DNA of 64,000 bases, taken from NCBI RefSeq assembly GCF_015751895.1, contig NZ_JADOTZ010000001.1, positions 248,001 through 312,000 of the forward strand, written 5' to 3'. Position 1 is the stretch's first letter. Each line of letters starts with the position of its first letter. The DNA is from Zhihengliuella flava (GTDB lineage: Bacteria > Actinomycetota > Actinomycetes > Actinomycetales > Micrococcaceae). The notes beneath the pieces are model-generated. The model was not told where the DNA came from. It did no database searches and was given only the letters and a program-made list of their open reading frames with translations. The translations under genes and the position numbers were made by a program. This document shows, piece after piece, positions 50,539-59,891 of this stretch.

Positions 50539-51486
50539 TCAGCTGTGAGAACGCTGCAGGCGCCGTCGGCGTTGGCAATGGGGACAGCGATAGGAGGAGC
50601 GGCCCATGAACGGTTCCCGGACGATCAGCCGGCCACACCGGCCGCACGCCTGGCCGGCACGGCCATAGGCCTGCAGTGATCGCGAAAAGTAGCCCGACTC
50701 GCCGTTGACATTAACGTAGAGCGAGTCGAAGGAGGTGCCTCCCTCCTCAAGCGAGCGCTCCATGACCTCGATGAGCGCCTCGAGGAGATCCTCGCTCTGC
50801 TTCGGGCGGAGCGTGTGCGCTGGCTTCTCGTAGTGCAGCCGCGCATGCCACAAGGCCTCATCTGCATAGATGTTGCCGACGCCGGAGATCAGCCCCTGGT
50901 CCAGAATCGCGCGCTTGATTCCGGTCATCCGCGGCCGGCCACCGGCCGACTGCGTCACGGCGCGGTGGAATCCACGCGGAGTCCAGACTGGATCCAGCAC
51001 GTCACGCGCGATGTGGTGGGCGCTCACCGGGATCAGCGGATCCTCCGCACCAAAACCACCGGGCAGGCCATCACCCGTAGAGATCAGCGGATCCAAGCGC
51101 AGGCCGCCAAAGATGCGCTGATCAACGAACCGCAGCTCCGCTGGCATGCCAGCGGCCTCGGACAGACCAATGCGGACGCGCAGGTGCCGCGGATCCGGCA
51201 GCTCGTGGTCCTGCAGGAGCAGTTGCCCACTCATGCCAAGGTGCGCCACCAGGGCGGACGACGGCATCGTCTCCCCCGGGCGCGCGATCGGCATCCACAT
51301 GAACTTGCCTCGCCGCGCGACGGCGGTGACGCGCGCCCCGGCGAGCCGGGACGTGAAGTCGGCCGCGCCGCCGTCGTGCCGCCTGACCGACCGGGCGTCG
51401 AGCACCTCGACGCCGGTGACGGTGCGGCCGCGCACCCAGGCATCAAGGCCGCGGCGGACCACCTCCGCCTCGGGCAACTCGGGCAC
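50539..51486 (-). CDS. mutM: Formamidopyrimidine-DNA glycosylase
   Basis: Repairs 8-oxoguanine. The 315-aa protein starts [10 protein letters not shown] (catalytic Pro2 and Glu3), has the H2TH region ([18 protein letters not shown]) and a C-terminal zinc finger [24 protein letters not shown] with Arg and Lys-like DNA contacts. It lies 3 bp after rnc. In many relatives it is followed almost directly by smc; here the glycan locus lies between. Confidence 0.96.
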   Translation of the reverse strand: MPELPEAEVVRRGLDAWVRGRTVTGVEVLDARSVRRHDGGAADFTSRLAGARVTAVARRGKFMWMPIARPGETMPSSALVAHLGMSGQLLLQDHELPDPRHLRVRIGLSEAAGMPAELRFVDQRIFGGLRLDPLISTGDGLPGGFGAEDPLIPVSAHHIARDVLDPVWTPRGFHRAVTQSAGGRPRMTGIKRAILDQGLISGVGNIYADEALWHARLHYEKPAHTLRPKQSEDLLEALIEVMERSLEEGGTSFDSLYVNVNGESGYFSRSLQAYGRAGQACGRCGRLIVREPFMGRSSYRCPHCQRRRRLQRSHS

Positions 51487-51489
51487 GGC

Positions 51490-52185
51490 TTAGGCCTGAG
51501 CCTTCTGGTCAGGGTTGAGCTGACGCCAACTCACGGCGGCGGCTTCCTGCTCGGCCTCCTTCTTGGAGGGGCCGGTTCCGGAACCGTAGGAGTCCCCGCC
51601 AATGGTGAGAGTCGCGGTAAAGACGCGCGCGTGATCCGGCCCGTCGCCCTCCACGACGTAGCGGATGGCGCCGAGCTTGCGCGCGGCGGCCACCTCTTGG
51701 ATGGCCGTCTTCCAATCGATCCCGGCGCCGAGGTTCTCCACCTCATCGATCAATGGAATCACGAGGCGCAGCACCATCTCCTTGGCGGCGTCGGTCCCGC
51801 AACTGAGGAACGCGGCTCCGATGATGGCCTCGGTGGTGTCCGCGAGGATCGAGGATTTGTCCGCGCCGTTGGTGCGCTTCTCCCCCTCGCCGAGGAAGAC
51901 ATACGGCCCCAGGCCCAGCTCGCGCGCCACCCGGGCAAGGGCGCGGGTGCTGACGACGGCGGCGCGACGCTTGGCGAGGTCCCCTTCCGGCAGGTCCGGG
52001 TACCGGTGGTACAGATACTCGGTCACGGTAAAACCCAAGACGGAGTCGCCGAGGAACTCGAGGCGCTCGTTGGTGGGGATCCCGCCGTGCTCGTACGCGT
52101 ACGAGCGATGGGTCAGGGCAAGACGAAGCGTCTCGGAGTCAATGGTGACTCCGAGACGCTTCAACAGGTCTTCTGATGCTGGCAT
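51490..52185 (-). CDS. rnc: Ribonuclease III
   Basis: Double-stranded-RNA endonuclease for rRNA and mRNA processing. The 231-aa protein has the signature [13 protein letters not shown], the second acidic cluster [12 protein letters not shown] and a C-terminal dsRNA-binding domain ([29 protein letters not shown]). It lies 9 bp after rpmF and before mutM in the usual order DUF177-rpmF-rnc-mutM. Confidence 0.97.
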   Translation of the reverse strand: MPASEDLLKRLGVTIDSETLRLALTHRSYAYEHGGIPTNERLEFLGDSVLGFTVTEYLYHRYPDLPEGDLAKRRAAVVSTRALARVARELGLGPYVFLGEGEKRTNGADKSSILADTTEAIIGAAFLSCGTDAAKEMVLRLVIPLIDEVENLGAGIDWKTAIQEVAAARKLGAIRYVVEGDGPDHARVFTATLTIGGDSYGSGTGPSKKEAEQEAAAVSWRQLNPDQKAQA

Positions 52186-52194
52186 CAGACGTCT

Positions 52195-52398
52195 TTAGGC
52201 GTCTGCTACCTTGCGCCCCTTGTACTCAAGGAACAGCTCGGTGCCGGCAGAGTCGGTCACGACCTTGGCCTGGTGCGGCAGGCTGTAGGTGACGCGGCCG
52301 TTCTCGACGGTCTTCACCAGGTTCGGCGCGGACGCCTTCCACTGGGAACGGCGTGCGCGGGTATTGGCGCGAGACATTTTCCGCTTTGGAACAGCCAC
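52195..52398 (-). CDS. rpmF: 50S ribosomal protein L32 (cysteine-free)
   Basis: 67-aa ribosomal protein starting [20 protein letters not shown]. The four zinc-binding cysteines of the classic L32 are absent (the region reads [21 protein letters not shown]), so it does not need zinc. This C-minus form is the usual main copy in Micrococcales. It sits 2 bp after the DUF177 gene. Confidence 0.95.
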   Translation of the reverse strand: MAVPKRKMSRANTRARRSQWKASAPNLVKTVENGRVTYSLPHQAKVVTDSAGTELFLEYKGRKVADA

Positions 52399-52400
52399 GG

Positions 52401-53018
52401 CTAACTCTCTTCTCTCTCGACTGAATCTTTACTCTGGTCCGCCTCATCGGCGGTATTGCCGAGCAAGCCGCTCAAGGCTGCCCAGCGAGGATCAAGGACC
52501 TCGTGATGGTGGTCCGGATCCTCTTCAAGGCGTATCCCACATTCAGGGCAGAGGCCTTCACAGTCTTCCCGGCACACCGGCTGGAACGGCAGTGCGGTCA
52601 CCACTGCGTCCCGCAGTACCGGTTCCACGTCGACGTAGTCGTCCTGGACCAAGTACTGCTCGGCTTCTTCGTCCTCCGGCGCCTCGGCGGCGTCGTAGTA
52701 GAAAAGCTCCTGAAAATCGGCCCGCAGCTCATACTCGATGGGATCGAGGCACCGACCGCATTCACCCTGAATTTCGGCGAACGCCTTGCCCGTGACGAGG
52801 ATCCCCTCATGGACGGCTTCGAAGCGCACCTCGAGATCAAGATCTGATCCCTCGGGAACTCCGATCAGAGCCGCACCCAGTTCCGCGGGGGCGGAGACCG
52901 TCTCCTCAAGAGTCCTCATGTTCCCCGGGCTGTGCCCGAGGTCTTTGACCCCAAAGGTCAACGGCGAGCTGCGATCGAGGCCGCGTGACGACGGCTGATC
53001 TTTTCGCTTGTCGCTAAT
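52401..53018 (-). CDS. DUF177 (YceD-like) protein
   Basis: YceD proteins are linked to 23S rRNA or ribosome assembly and are nearly always next to rpmF, as here. The core has [32 protein letters not shown], and a C-terminal [13 protein letters not shown] zinc-like cluster. The start is odd: no ATG, GTG or TTG lies at the expected place, but AGGAG with a 5-nt spacer precedes an ATT at 53018, giving 205 aa. Alternatives are a GTG at 53141 with no ribosome binding site, or a TTG just before TFGVKDL. Function in the core is not affected. Confidence 0.82.
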   Translation of the reverse strand: MSDKRKDQPSSRGLDRSSPLTFGVKDLGHSPGNMRTLEETVSAPAELGAALIGVPEGSDLDLEVRFEAVHEGILVTGKAFAEIQGECGRCLDPIEYELRADFQELFYYDAAEAPEDEEAEQYLVQDDYVDVEPVLRDAVVTALPFQPVCREDCEGLCPECGIRLEEDPDHHHEVLDPRWAALSGLLGNTADEADQSKDSVEREES

Positions 53019-53186
53019 GAGAACTCCTGTAGAACATAGACCGACAGTACATCTTAGCCGCTGGCGCGCCGTGACCCAAACTGAGTGCGCACGGGCGCGC
53101 CGCGTCCTCTTATTCTCCCACGTGGAATCGACCGAGGTCACTCGGCCGACGCGCGGCGTGCCTCACATCGGGCGGGGACGACGGCG

Positions 53187-54083
53187 CTACAGCCCGGCCG
53201 CGAAGTCCTTCAACCACGGCTTCAAGCCAGGGCCCAAGTCCTCACGCTCGGCCGCGAGCTCCACGATGGCCTTGAGGTAGCTCAGCTTGTCCCCCGTGTC
53301 GAACCGGCGCCCCTTAAAGGTCACCGCGTAGACACCGCCGCCTTCGCCGTCGTCTTGGGCCAGCGTTTCCAACGCGTCGGTGAGCTGAATTTCATTTCCG
53401 CGCCCGGGGCCAGTCTGCTCCAGCACCTCAAAGACCTTGGGAGACAGGACGTAGCGGCCGATGACGGCCAGGTTGCTCGGCGCGTCCTGCGGCGCTGGCT
53501 TCTCCACCAGCCCGTTGACCTTGACGTAGTCCTGACCCTCCACGGCGGTAACATCCGCGCAGCCATAGGCGCTGATGGCCTCCGGCTCCACCTCCATGAG
53601 CGCGATCACCGAGCCTCCGGTCGCCAGCTGCACCTGCATCATCTCTTCGAGGAGGTTCTCCTCCTCGCCGATCAGGTCATCGCCCAGCAGGACGGCGAAC
53701 GGCTCATCGCCGACGTGGCGACGCGCGCACAACACCGCATGCCCGAGCCCCTTGGGATCGATCTGGCGGACAAAGTGAATGTCTCCCAGTGCCGTGGCCT
53801 CGTTGACCAGGGCGAGCTTCTTCTCGTCTCCCTTTTCCGCCAGCGAGGCCTCGAGCCCCGGCACGCGGTCAAAGTGATCCTCGAGGGCGCGCTTGGAGCG
53901 GCCCGTGATCATCAAGACGTCCTCGAGGCCGGCCTTCACGGCCTCGGACACCACGTACTGGATCGCCGGGCGGTCCACCACGGGGAGCATTTCCTTGGGA
54001 GTGGCCTTCGTTGCGGGCAGGAAGCGAGTTCCCAGTCCGGCGGCCGGGATGACGGCCTTGGTGATCTTACGGTTCTCGGTCAT
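53187..54083 (-). CDS. galU: UTP-glucose-1-phosphate uridylyltransferase
   Basis: Makes UDP-glucose from UTP and glucose-1-phosphate. The 298-aa protein has AVIPAAGLGTRFLPATKATPKEML near residues 10-33, then GLGHAVLCA, LLGDDLI and LVEKP. ATG at 54083 has GGAAGG about 9 nt upstream; the longer frame runs into coaD. It sits between coaD and DUF177, and supplies the substrate of the dehydrogenase at 32.3 kb, so it probably supports the glycan locus as well as general envelope synthesis. Confidence 0.95.
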   Translation of the reverse strand: MTENRKITKAVIPAAGLGTRFLPATKATPKEMLPVVDRPAIQYVVSEAVKAGLEDVLMITGRSKRALEDHFDRVPGLEASLAEKGDEKKLALVNEATALGDIHFVRQIDPKGLGHAVLCARRHVGDEPFAVLLGDDLIGEEENLLEEMMQVQLATGGSVIALMEVEPEAISAYGCADVTAVEGQDYVKVNGLVEKPAPQDAPSNLAVIGRYVLSPKVFEVLEQTGPGRGNEIQLTDALETLAQDDGEGGGVYAVTFKGRRFDTGDKLSYLKAIVELAAEREDLGPGLKPWLKDFAAGL

Positions 54084-54160
54084 GCTCTCGGTCCTTCCGT
54101 CGTACTTCTTCGGGCGCGGCAGCGGCGGGATATGCACCGTCCACTCAGCCTGCGCGTTCG

Positions 54161-54643
54161 TCAGTGGGCAGAGCCTGTGCTGTTCAAGCGGTTCAGCACC
54201 GTGCGTGGGACGTAGTCGGAGATGTCTCCGCCCAGGGCGTGGACTTCCTTGATGAGGGACGAGGAGACGTGGGTGTACTGCGTATCGGCCAAGAGGAAGA
54301 CCGTCTCGACGCCCGTCAGGTGCCGGTTCATAGCCGCCATGGGCGCCTCGTAGTGATAGTCGGTCGCGTTGCGCAGTCCCTTGACGATGGCGTTCGCCCC
54401 CTGCTCGCGGCAAAATTCAGCCAGCAGGCCGCTGCCCATCGGCACCACGGAAATTCCCGCTAAGGAGGAGAGCGTTTGCCGGGCGATGTCGATGCGCTGT
54501 GATTCCTCGAACCGGTATTTCTTCGCGTAGTTCGTGGACACCGCCACGATCACCTCGTCAAAGATGGCAGTCGCCCGTGCAATGATCTCGATGTGCCCCT
54601 TGTGAATGGGGTCAAAGGATCCGGGGCATACGGCACGTCTCAT
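54161..54643 (-). CDS. coaD: Phosphopantetheine adenylyltransferase
   Basis: Penultimate step of coenzyme A synthesis. The 160-aa protein has PGSFDPIHKGHIE with the HxGH nucleotide motif and HVSSSLIKEV near the C terminus. Start ATG at 54643 follows from the family N terminus MRRAVCPGSFDP. It lies 77 bp upstream of galU on the same strand and is divergent from the aminotransferase. Confidence 0.96.
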   Translation of the reverse strand: MRRAVCPGSFDPIHKGHIEIIARATAIFDEVIVAVSTNYAKKYRFEESQRIDIARQTLSSLAGISVVPMGSGLLAEFCREQGANAIVKGLRNATDYHYEAPMAAMNRHLTGVETVFLLADTQYTHVSSSLIKEVHALGGDISDYVPRTVLNRLNSTGSAH

Positions 54644-54815
54644 GCCATCAAACCTACCCGACGCCGTCGATTCGGCGACGTATTGGGCGACACGGTGACG
54701 TGATACCTGCGCCGCGGCCCTCGCCCGTCCGCGGAGCCCCCGTAGGATGCTGCGCAGAACGCACCCGGCGTCACGGCACCGCAAACCCCTCACCGAACGA
54801 TCAGGAGGCCTCATG

Positions 54816-56084
54816 ATGTCCCGACCGGACGACCCTGTTCACCGCTCGCTTCCGTGGCAAGGTGCCGCGCGGGGCGCGCACCTGCTCGATCCCTCGGGAG
54901 CGGTCCGCCCCACGGTCTTCGAGGAGCTCACGGGGCTTGCCCAAGTGCACGACGCCATTAATTTGGGTCAGGGATTCCCCGACACCGACGGACCGGAGGA
55001 GCTGCGCCGCATCGCCGCCGACGCCGTCGTGCGGGATCTGTCCGACGGCGGCCTGAACCAATACGCACCGGGCGCTGGCCTTCCCTCGTTGCGGCAAGCG
55101 GTCGCCGACCACCAGCACCGCTGGTACGGCCAGCGCCTCGACCCGGCGCACAACGTCCTGGTCACGACGGGTGCGACCGAGGGAATCGCCGCGTCGCTTC
55201 TGGCCGTGGTCTCCGCCGGAGACCGCGTCGTGACGTTTTCCCCCTACTACGACTCTTACGCTGCCATGCTCGGCCTCGTCGGTGCCGAGCATGCCAGCAT
55301 TCCGCTGCGCTGGCCGGACTTTCAGCCGACGCCGGAGGACATCGCCGCCGCCATCACCCCGGAGACCCGGGCCGTGCTCCTCAACACTCCTCACAACCCC
55401 ACCGGCACCGTTTTTTCCCGGGAAACCCTCCAGCAGATTGTCGACGCCGCGGCCGCGGCGGACGCGATCATCATCAGCGACGAGGTCTACGAGCATCTGG
55501 TGTTCGAGGCCGAGCACGTGCCGGTGGCCTCCGTCCCGGGAGCGGCTGAACGTACGCTCACGCTCGGCTCAGCCGGGAAATCGTTCTCACTCACCGGCTG
55601 GAAGGTCGGTTGGGTGACGGGGCCGGCCGAGCTCATCACCGGAGTGCGCGCCGTGAAGCAATTTATGTCCTACTCCTCCGGGGGCCCGTTTCAAGCTGCG
55701 ATTGCCACAGGTTTGGGGTACGACGACGACTATTTCCGGGCCGGAGCCACTCGCCTCGCTGCGGGGCGGGACATCTTGGCCGACGCCCTGCGCGGAGTGG
55801 GCCTGGCCGTCAATCGTCCCGCCGCGGGCTACTTCCTCATCGCCGACGCGGCACCGCTCGGCGTGCACGATGCGCGGGAGCTGGCCTACCGCATGACCTC
55901 CGACCTCGGCGTCGCGGCGATCCCTGTCAGCGCGTTCGTCGACCCGCAGGAGGTTTCCGAGTACCGCTCCCAGCTCCGCTTCGCCTTCTGTAAGCGGCCC
56001 GACGTTCTGGCCGCCGCGGCCGCGCGGCTGGCCGACCTGCCGGACGTGTGCGCCAGCCTAAGCAGCGCCCAGGAGAGGGCCTAG
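54816..56084 (+). CDS. PLP-dependent aminotransferase, class I/II (DapC/KAT-like)
   Basis: 422-aa fold-type I aminotransferase. Seen: substrate loop NLGQGFPDTDGP, VTTGATEGI, LNTPHNPTG, SDEVYEHL and the PLP lysine in GSAGKSFSLTGWK (about residue 255). It resembles kynurenine/glutamine transaminases and actinobacterial DapC (N-succinyl-diaminopimelate aminotransferase); substrate is not certain. AGGAGG lies 7 nt before the second of two adjacent ATGs (54816), which is chosen. It shares a base with the next gene (TAGTG). Confidence 0.88.
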   Translation: MSRPDDPVHRSLPWQGAARGAHLLDPSGAVRPTVFEELTGLAQVHDAINLGQGFPDTDGPEELRRIAADAVVRDLSDGGLNQYAPGAGLPSLRQAVADHQHRWYGQRLDPAHNVLVTTGATEGIAASLLAVVSAGDRVVTFSPYYDSYAAMLGLVGAEHASIPLRWPDFQPTPEDIAAAITPETRAVLLNTPHNPTGTVFSRETLQQIVDAAAAADAIIISDEVYEHLVFEAEHVPVASVPGAAERTLTLGSAGKSFSLTGWKVGWVTGPAELITGVRAVKQFMSYSSGGPFQAAIATGLGYDDDYFRAGATRLAAGRDILADALRGVGLAVNRPAAGYFLIADAAPLGVHDARELAYRMTSDLGVAAIPVSAFVDPQEVSEYRSQLRFAFCKRPDVLAAAAARLADLPDVCASLSSAQERA

Positions 56085-56950
56085 TGGCTGCTCGAGCACC
56101 ACTGCCGCTGCCGCGAACCCTCTCCATGGCCTCGGGCCTCGTCGCCCGGCTTGAAGCGGATGAGATCACGGGAGACGGGATCATCCTGCTCGTCGACGGC
56201 GCGGAACAGTCTCACGTCGACGTGGCGGATCAGCGCCGGGTCTTTTACGAGTACCTGCAACGGATCGCCCACGTGCTCGCGTCCTTGTGCCCGCCGCAGC
56301 CGCGCGTGCTGCACCTCGGCGCCGGAGCCATGACCCTGCCCCGCGCGCTCGGGATGACGCATCCGGGCAGCCGCCATGTCGTCGTGGATCGTGAACGCGA
56401 GCTCATGGACTTCGTCCTGCGCTACGTTCCGTTGCCGGAACCCTTGCGTGCTGCGCGGACGGCAACGCTCACCACCGCGCTGGAAGCGCGCATGACGGCG
56501 GGAGCCGACGGAGCCGACGTCGTGCCCGTGATTGCCGATGCCAAGGACTACGTGGAGGCCGCGCTGCGGGGAGACGGTGAGGGATTCGACGCGATCGTGC
56601 TGGATATCTTCACGGGGCGAGACTCCCCCGAACACCTCGCCGACCCCTCGTTCTACGCCATGCTCCACCGGGCGCTGGCAGCGAAGGGGACCCTGGTGGT
56701 GAATCTGGGCGATGACGAGGGGATGCACTTTGCCCGCGCGCAGATTCGTGCGCTGCAGGCGGAGTTCGGTGATGTGCTGGCCTCCGGCGAAAGCACACTG
56801 TTCAGCGGCCGGTACCCCGGGAATATCATTGCCGCCGCGACGGATCAGCCGTTCCCGCCGGCGGTGGTGGACCGGCTCCGCGCTGCGGGACCGCATCCGG
56901 CGACGGTCCTGTCCGGACCGGAGCTCGACGGGTTCGCTCGCGATCGTTAG
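56084..56950 (+). CDS. Spermidine synthase-like methyltransferase-fold protein
   Basis: 288-aa class I methyltransferase-fold protein with RVLHLGAGAMTLPRAL (AdoMet/dcAdoMet loop), VVDRERELMDFV, and VLDIFTGRDSPEHLADPSFY where spermidine synthases have the catalytic aspartates. Membership of the SpeE-like family is clear from layout; polyamine synthesis itself is not proven. No transmembrane half. GTG at 56084 overlaps the aminotransferase stop, so the two are co-translated. Its stop overlaps the rsmD stop on the other strand. Confidence 0.8.
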   Translation: MAARAPLPLPRTLSMASGLVARLEADEITGDGIILLVDGAEQSHVDVADQRRVFYEYLQRIAHVLASLCPPQPRVLHLGAGAMTLPRALGMTHPGSRHVVVDRERELMDFVLRYVPLPEPLRAARTATLTTALEARMTAGADGADVVPVIADAKDYVEAALRGDGEGFDAIVLDIFTGRDSPEHLADPSFYAMLHRALAAKGTLVVNLGDDEGMHFARAQIRALQAEFGDVLASGESTLFSGRYPGNIIAAATDQPFPPAVVDRLRAAGPHPATVLSGPELDGFARDR

Positions 56951-57579
56951 GGGTCGTTCCGTTCGTGGTCCGCGCCAGCGGCCGGCTCGGCATACCAGAG
57001 CCGTGTCTCGCCGAACTTCTTGCCGGACAGCGGCACCAACGCCTCGGGCCACGTGGGCTCGGGCGAGCGGCTGGAGCGCTCGATCACGACGACGGCGTCG
57101 TCCGCGAGCCGCGGCGCGACGGCGGCCAGGATCGCGGCCAATTCCTCCTCGCCCAGAGGGTATGGCGGGTCCAGGAAGACCAGGTCCCAGACATCCCTCA
57201 CGCCGTCTAAGACTGCCGGCGCCTTGCCCCGGAGCACGCGCGCTCCGCGGGTTCCGTCCTCGACGCGCGGCCCCGGCGCATCACCGGACCGCGTGCGCAG
57301 GGCACGATTGACGATGTCAGCATTCTTGCGCGCGGCACGCACGGCCGGCTCGGCGGAGTCGATCAGCAGCGCGCGCTCGGCTCCACGGCTCAGGGCCTCG
57401 AGCCCCAACGCGCCGCTGCCGGCAAACAGGTCCAAAACCCGCGCCCCGGAGATCGCGTCCCAGTGCTCCAACCGGGAAAACAGGGACTCCTTGACCCGGT
57501 CCGTCGTCGGCCGGGTTCCGGTGCCCGGGACGGAGGTGAGGGAGAGTCCGCCGGCGGCCCCGGCGATAATGCGGCTCAT
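56947..57579 (-). CDS. rsmD: 16S rRNA (guanine-N2-)-methyltransferase RsmD
   Basis: Methylates G966 of 16S rRNA. The 210-aa protein has RPTTDRVKESLFSRL, DLFAGSGALGLEALSRGA and the catalytic LVFLDPPYPL. It overlaps recG by ATGA. Its 3' end overlaps the spermidine synthase-like gene by four bases (convergent). Confidence 0.94.
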   Translation of the reverse strand: MSRIIAGAAGGLSLTSVPGTGTRPTTDRVKESLFSRLEHWDAISGARVLDLFAGSGALGLEALSRGAERALLIDSAEPAVRAARKNADIVNRALRTRSGDAPGPRVEDGTRGARVLRGKAPAVLDGVRDVWDLVFLDPPYPLGEEELAAILAAVAPRLADDAVVVIERSSRSPEPTWPEALVPLSGKKFGETRLWYAEPAAGADHERNDP

Positions 57580-59891
57580 GCTCGCTCCAAATACTCGCGG
57601 CGGTCATCGTCCAGGCGTGCTAGCGCCGCCCGCAAGGGAGCGTGCTCCGCGAGCTGCCGGTCGGCGGCCACCAGCTCAAAGGCCTGCTTGCGGGCACGGG
57701 CAATGAGTTCGCCGTCCCGCGTCACCTTGACGAGGCGCAGGCTGGAGGTCCCTCCGCTCTGCGTCGAGCCGAGCACGTCGCCCTCCTTGCGGGTTTCCAC
57801 ATCGTACTCACTCAGGGCCAGGCCATCCGTCGTCTGGGCGACCGCCTGCAAGCGCTCCACCGACGGGTGCTGTTCGGGCAATTGCGTGACCAAGAGGCAG
57901 GTGCCCGCCTCACTGCCACGGCCGATCCTGCCGCGCAGCTGATGTAACTGGGCGACGCCGAATCGGTCCGCGTCCAGCACCACCATGACCGTCGCATTGG
58001 GCACGTTGACCCCCACCTCGATCACCGTGGTGGAGATGAGCACATCGATCTCGCCGCGAGAGAACGCCACCATGACGGCGTCCTTATCCTCACTCGGCAT
58101 TCCCCCGTGCAGCGGTTCAAGCCGCAGGCCCGCCAAGGCTGGCTGCTGCGCCAAGTAAGCGTACGTGCTCTCGACCGATGTCATGGGCGCGCCGCCGGTG
58201 CCCTGGCCCGACGAATCAGCGATCAGCGGGCAGACGACGAAGGCTTGCCGACCGGCGTCGACCTCCTCCCGGATCCGTGCCCAGATCCGCGCGGCCCAGG
58301 TCGGATGGGATTCGAGGCACACGAGGTGCGTGGCGATCGGCTGGCGGCCCGCGGGCAGTTCGGTCAACGTCGAGACCGCGAGGTCACCGAAGGTGGTCAT
58401 GGCGATGGTCCGCGGGATGGGGGTGGCCGTCATGACCAGCACGTGCGGCGGAATGTCCGCCCGGGTGCGCAGCGCATCGCGCTGTTCGACGCCGAATCGG
58501 TGCTGCTCATCTACGACGAGCAGGCCGAGTTCGGCGATGGACACCTTGTCCTGAACCAGAGCGTGCGTGCCAATGATCAAATCCACCGTACCGGCGGCCA
58601 GATCCAGCAGGACCTGCTTTTTGCGCTTGGTGGGCATCGAGCCAGTGAGCAGTTCGACGCGGACACGGGGGCCGCCGGAGACGTCCGTCCCTGCGGAACC
58701 GAGCATGCCCTCGCCGTCCAGTAAGTCATCCGCGTCGCGGCTGGGGGCACCCACCGGACCGGAGGCGAGCGGACCGAGCGCTTCGAGGATGGACCGCAAG
58801 TGCTGTTCGGCGAGAACTTCGGTGGGGGCGATCAGCGCGGTCTGCCCTCCGGCGTCGATCACCTGCAGCATGGCACGCAAGGCCACGAGTGTCTTGCCGG
58901 ACCCCACTTCGCCCTGCAGGAGCCGATTCATCGGGTGCGGCTGTGCGAGCTCGTCGGCGATGCGTTCACCCGTTTCCCGCTGGCCACTGGTCAGCTTAAA
59001 CGGCAGGGCGGCGTCGAACGCGTTCAGTGCGCCATTCGCGCGCGCCGGCCGCGGTGTCGCCGGCTCGGCTTGGCGCGCAGCGCGGCGCGTGGCAAGCACC
59101 GTCTGGAGGAGAAACGCCTCTTGGAAGGCGAGGCGTCGGCGCGCGGCATCGACCTCCCGCACCTCATCCGGCCGGTGAATCCGGCGGTAGGCCTCTTCCA
59201 GTCCGATGAGGCGCTCGGCCTCGCGCACCGATTCTGGCAGCGGGTCCGCCAGGCGGCGGTGGAACCCGGAATCGAGCACCCGCGCCACGCACTGCCGGAC
59301 GACGTTGCTGGAGAGCTTCTTCGTCGCCGGATAGATCGGCAGTGGGCGGGTGTCCACCGCCGCGCCGGCGTCGCCAGTCTCATCCGTCTCGTCAATCATC
59401 TCGTAGCTGGGATGGCTGAGGCTGCGTTGACCTTTGAAGTCCTTGACGGTGCCAAAGACCGCCATGCGTCGCCCGATGAACCGCCCCGGCTGTTCAAAGC
59501 TGCGATCGTTGAAAAACACCACCTCGATGGTGGAAGTCGGCTCATTCGGCTGATCCCCGAAGTCCACCTTGTAAATCTTCCCGCGACGACCCGAGCGCAT
59601 GTATTGGCTGGACACCCGCGTCACGTAACCAATCAGGGTGACGTCTTGCCCGGGCTCGGCGGAGGCAATATCGACCATTTCGCCGCGTTCGGCGTACCGG
59701 CGCGGATACGTATCTAAGAGGTCCTCGACCGTCTCAACGCCCAGTTCGTCCCGGAGTTTGGCGGAGTGTGTTGCGCTCAGCAGCGATTCGAGCGGGGTGT
59801 GCTGCGGGCGCCCGAACGGCTGCTGCTCCCCCGTCCCCGCCACCGGCGTTGCAAGGCCAGCACGCGCCGCCGCGTCGACGGCGTCCGTCAC
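57576..59891 (-). CDS. recG: ATP-dependent DNA helicase RecG
   Basis: Branch-migrating helicase for stalled forks and recombination. The 771-aa protein has an N-terminal wedge/OB region (TLIGYVTRVSSQYMRSG), RLLQGEVGSGKTLVALRA (Walker A), APTEVLAEQH, VVDEQHRFGVEQR (DEAH-like), and C-terminal helicase motifs (HGGMPSEDKDAVM, VNVPNATVMVVLDADRFG, QLRGRIGRGSEAG). GTG start at 59891 overlaps the DAK2 gene. Operon DAK2-recG-rsmD. Confidence 0.96.
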   Translation of the reverse strand: MTDAVDAAARAGLATPVAGTGEQQPFGRPQHTPLESLLSATHSAKLRDELGVETVEDLLDTYPRRYAERGEMVDIASAEPGQDVTLIGYVTRVSSQYMRSGRRGKIYKVDFGDQPNEPTSTIEVVFFNDRSFEQPGRFIGRRMAVFGTVKDFKGQRSLSHPSYEMIDETDETGDAGAAVDTRPLPIYPATKKLSSNVVRQCVARVLDSGFHRRLADPLPESVREAERLIGLEEAYRRIHRPDEVREVDAARRRLAFQEAFLLQTVLATRRAARQAEPATPRPARANGALNAFDAALPFKLTSGQRETGERIADELAQPHPMNRLLQGEVGSGKTLVALRAMLQVIDAGGQTALIAPTEVLAEQHLRSILEALGPLASGPVGAPSRDADDLLDGEGMLGSAGTDVSGGPRVRVELLTGSMPTKRKKQVLLDLAAGTVDLIIGTHALVQDKVSIAELGLLVVDEQHRFGVEQRDALRTRADIPPHVLVMTATPIPRTIAMTTFGDLAVSTLTELPAGRQPIATHLVCLESHPTWAARIWARIREEVDAGRQAFVVCPLIADSSGQGTGGAPMTSVESTYAYLAQQPALAGLRLEPLHGGMPSEDKDAVMVAFSRGEIDVLISTTVIEVGVNVPNATVMVVLDADRFGVAQLHQLRGRIGRGSEAGTCLLVTQLPEQHPSVERLQAVAQTTDGLALSEYDVETRKEGDVLGSTQSGGTSSLRLVKVTRDGELIARARKQAFELVAADRQLAEHAPLRAALARLDDDRREYLERA

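Noticed and set aside
55801-56084. Possible frameshift between aminotransferase and spermidine synthase-like genes
   Set aside because: The stop and GTG start share a base (TAGTG) and each protein is full length, so this is ordinary translational coupling.
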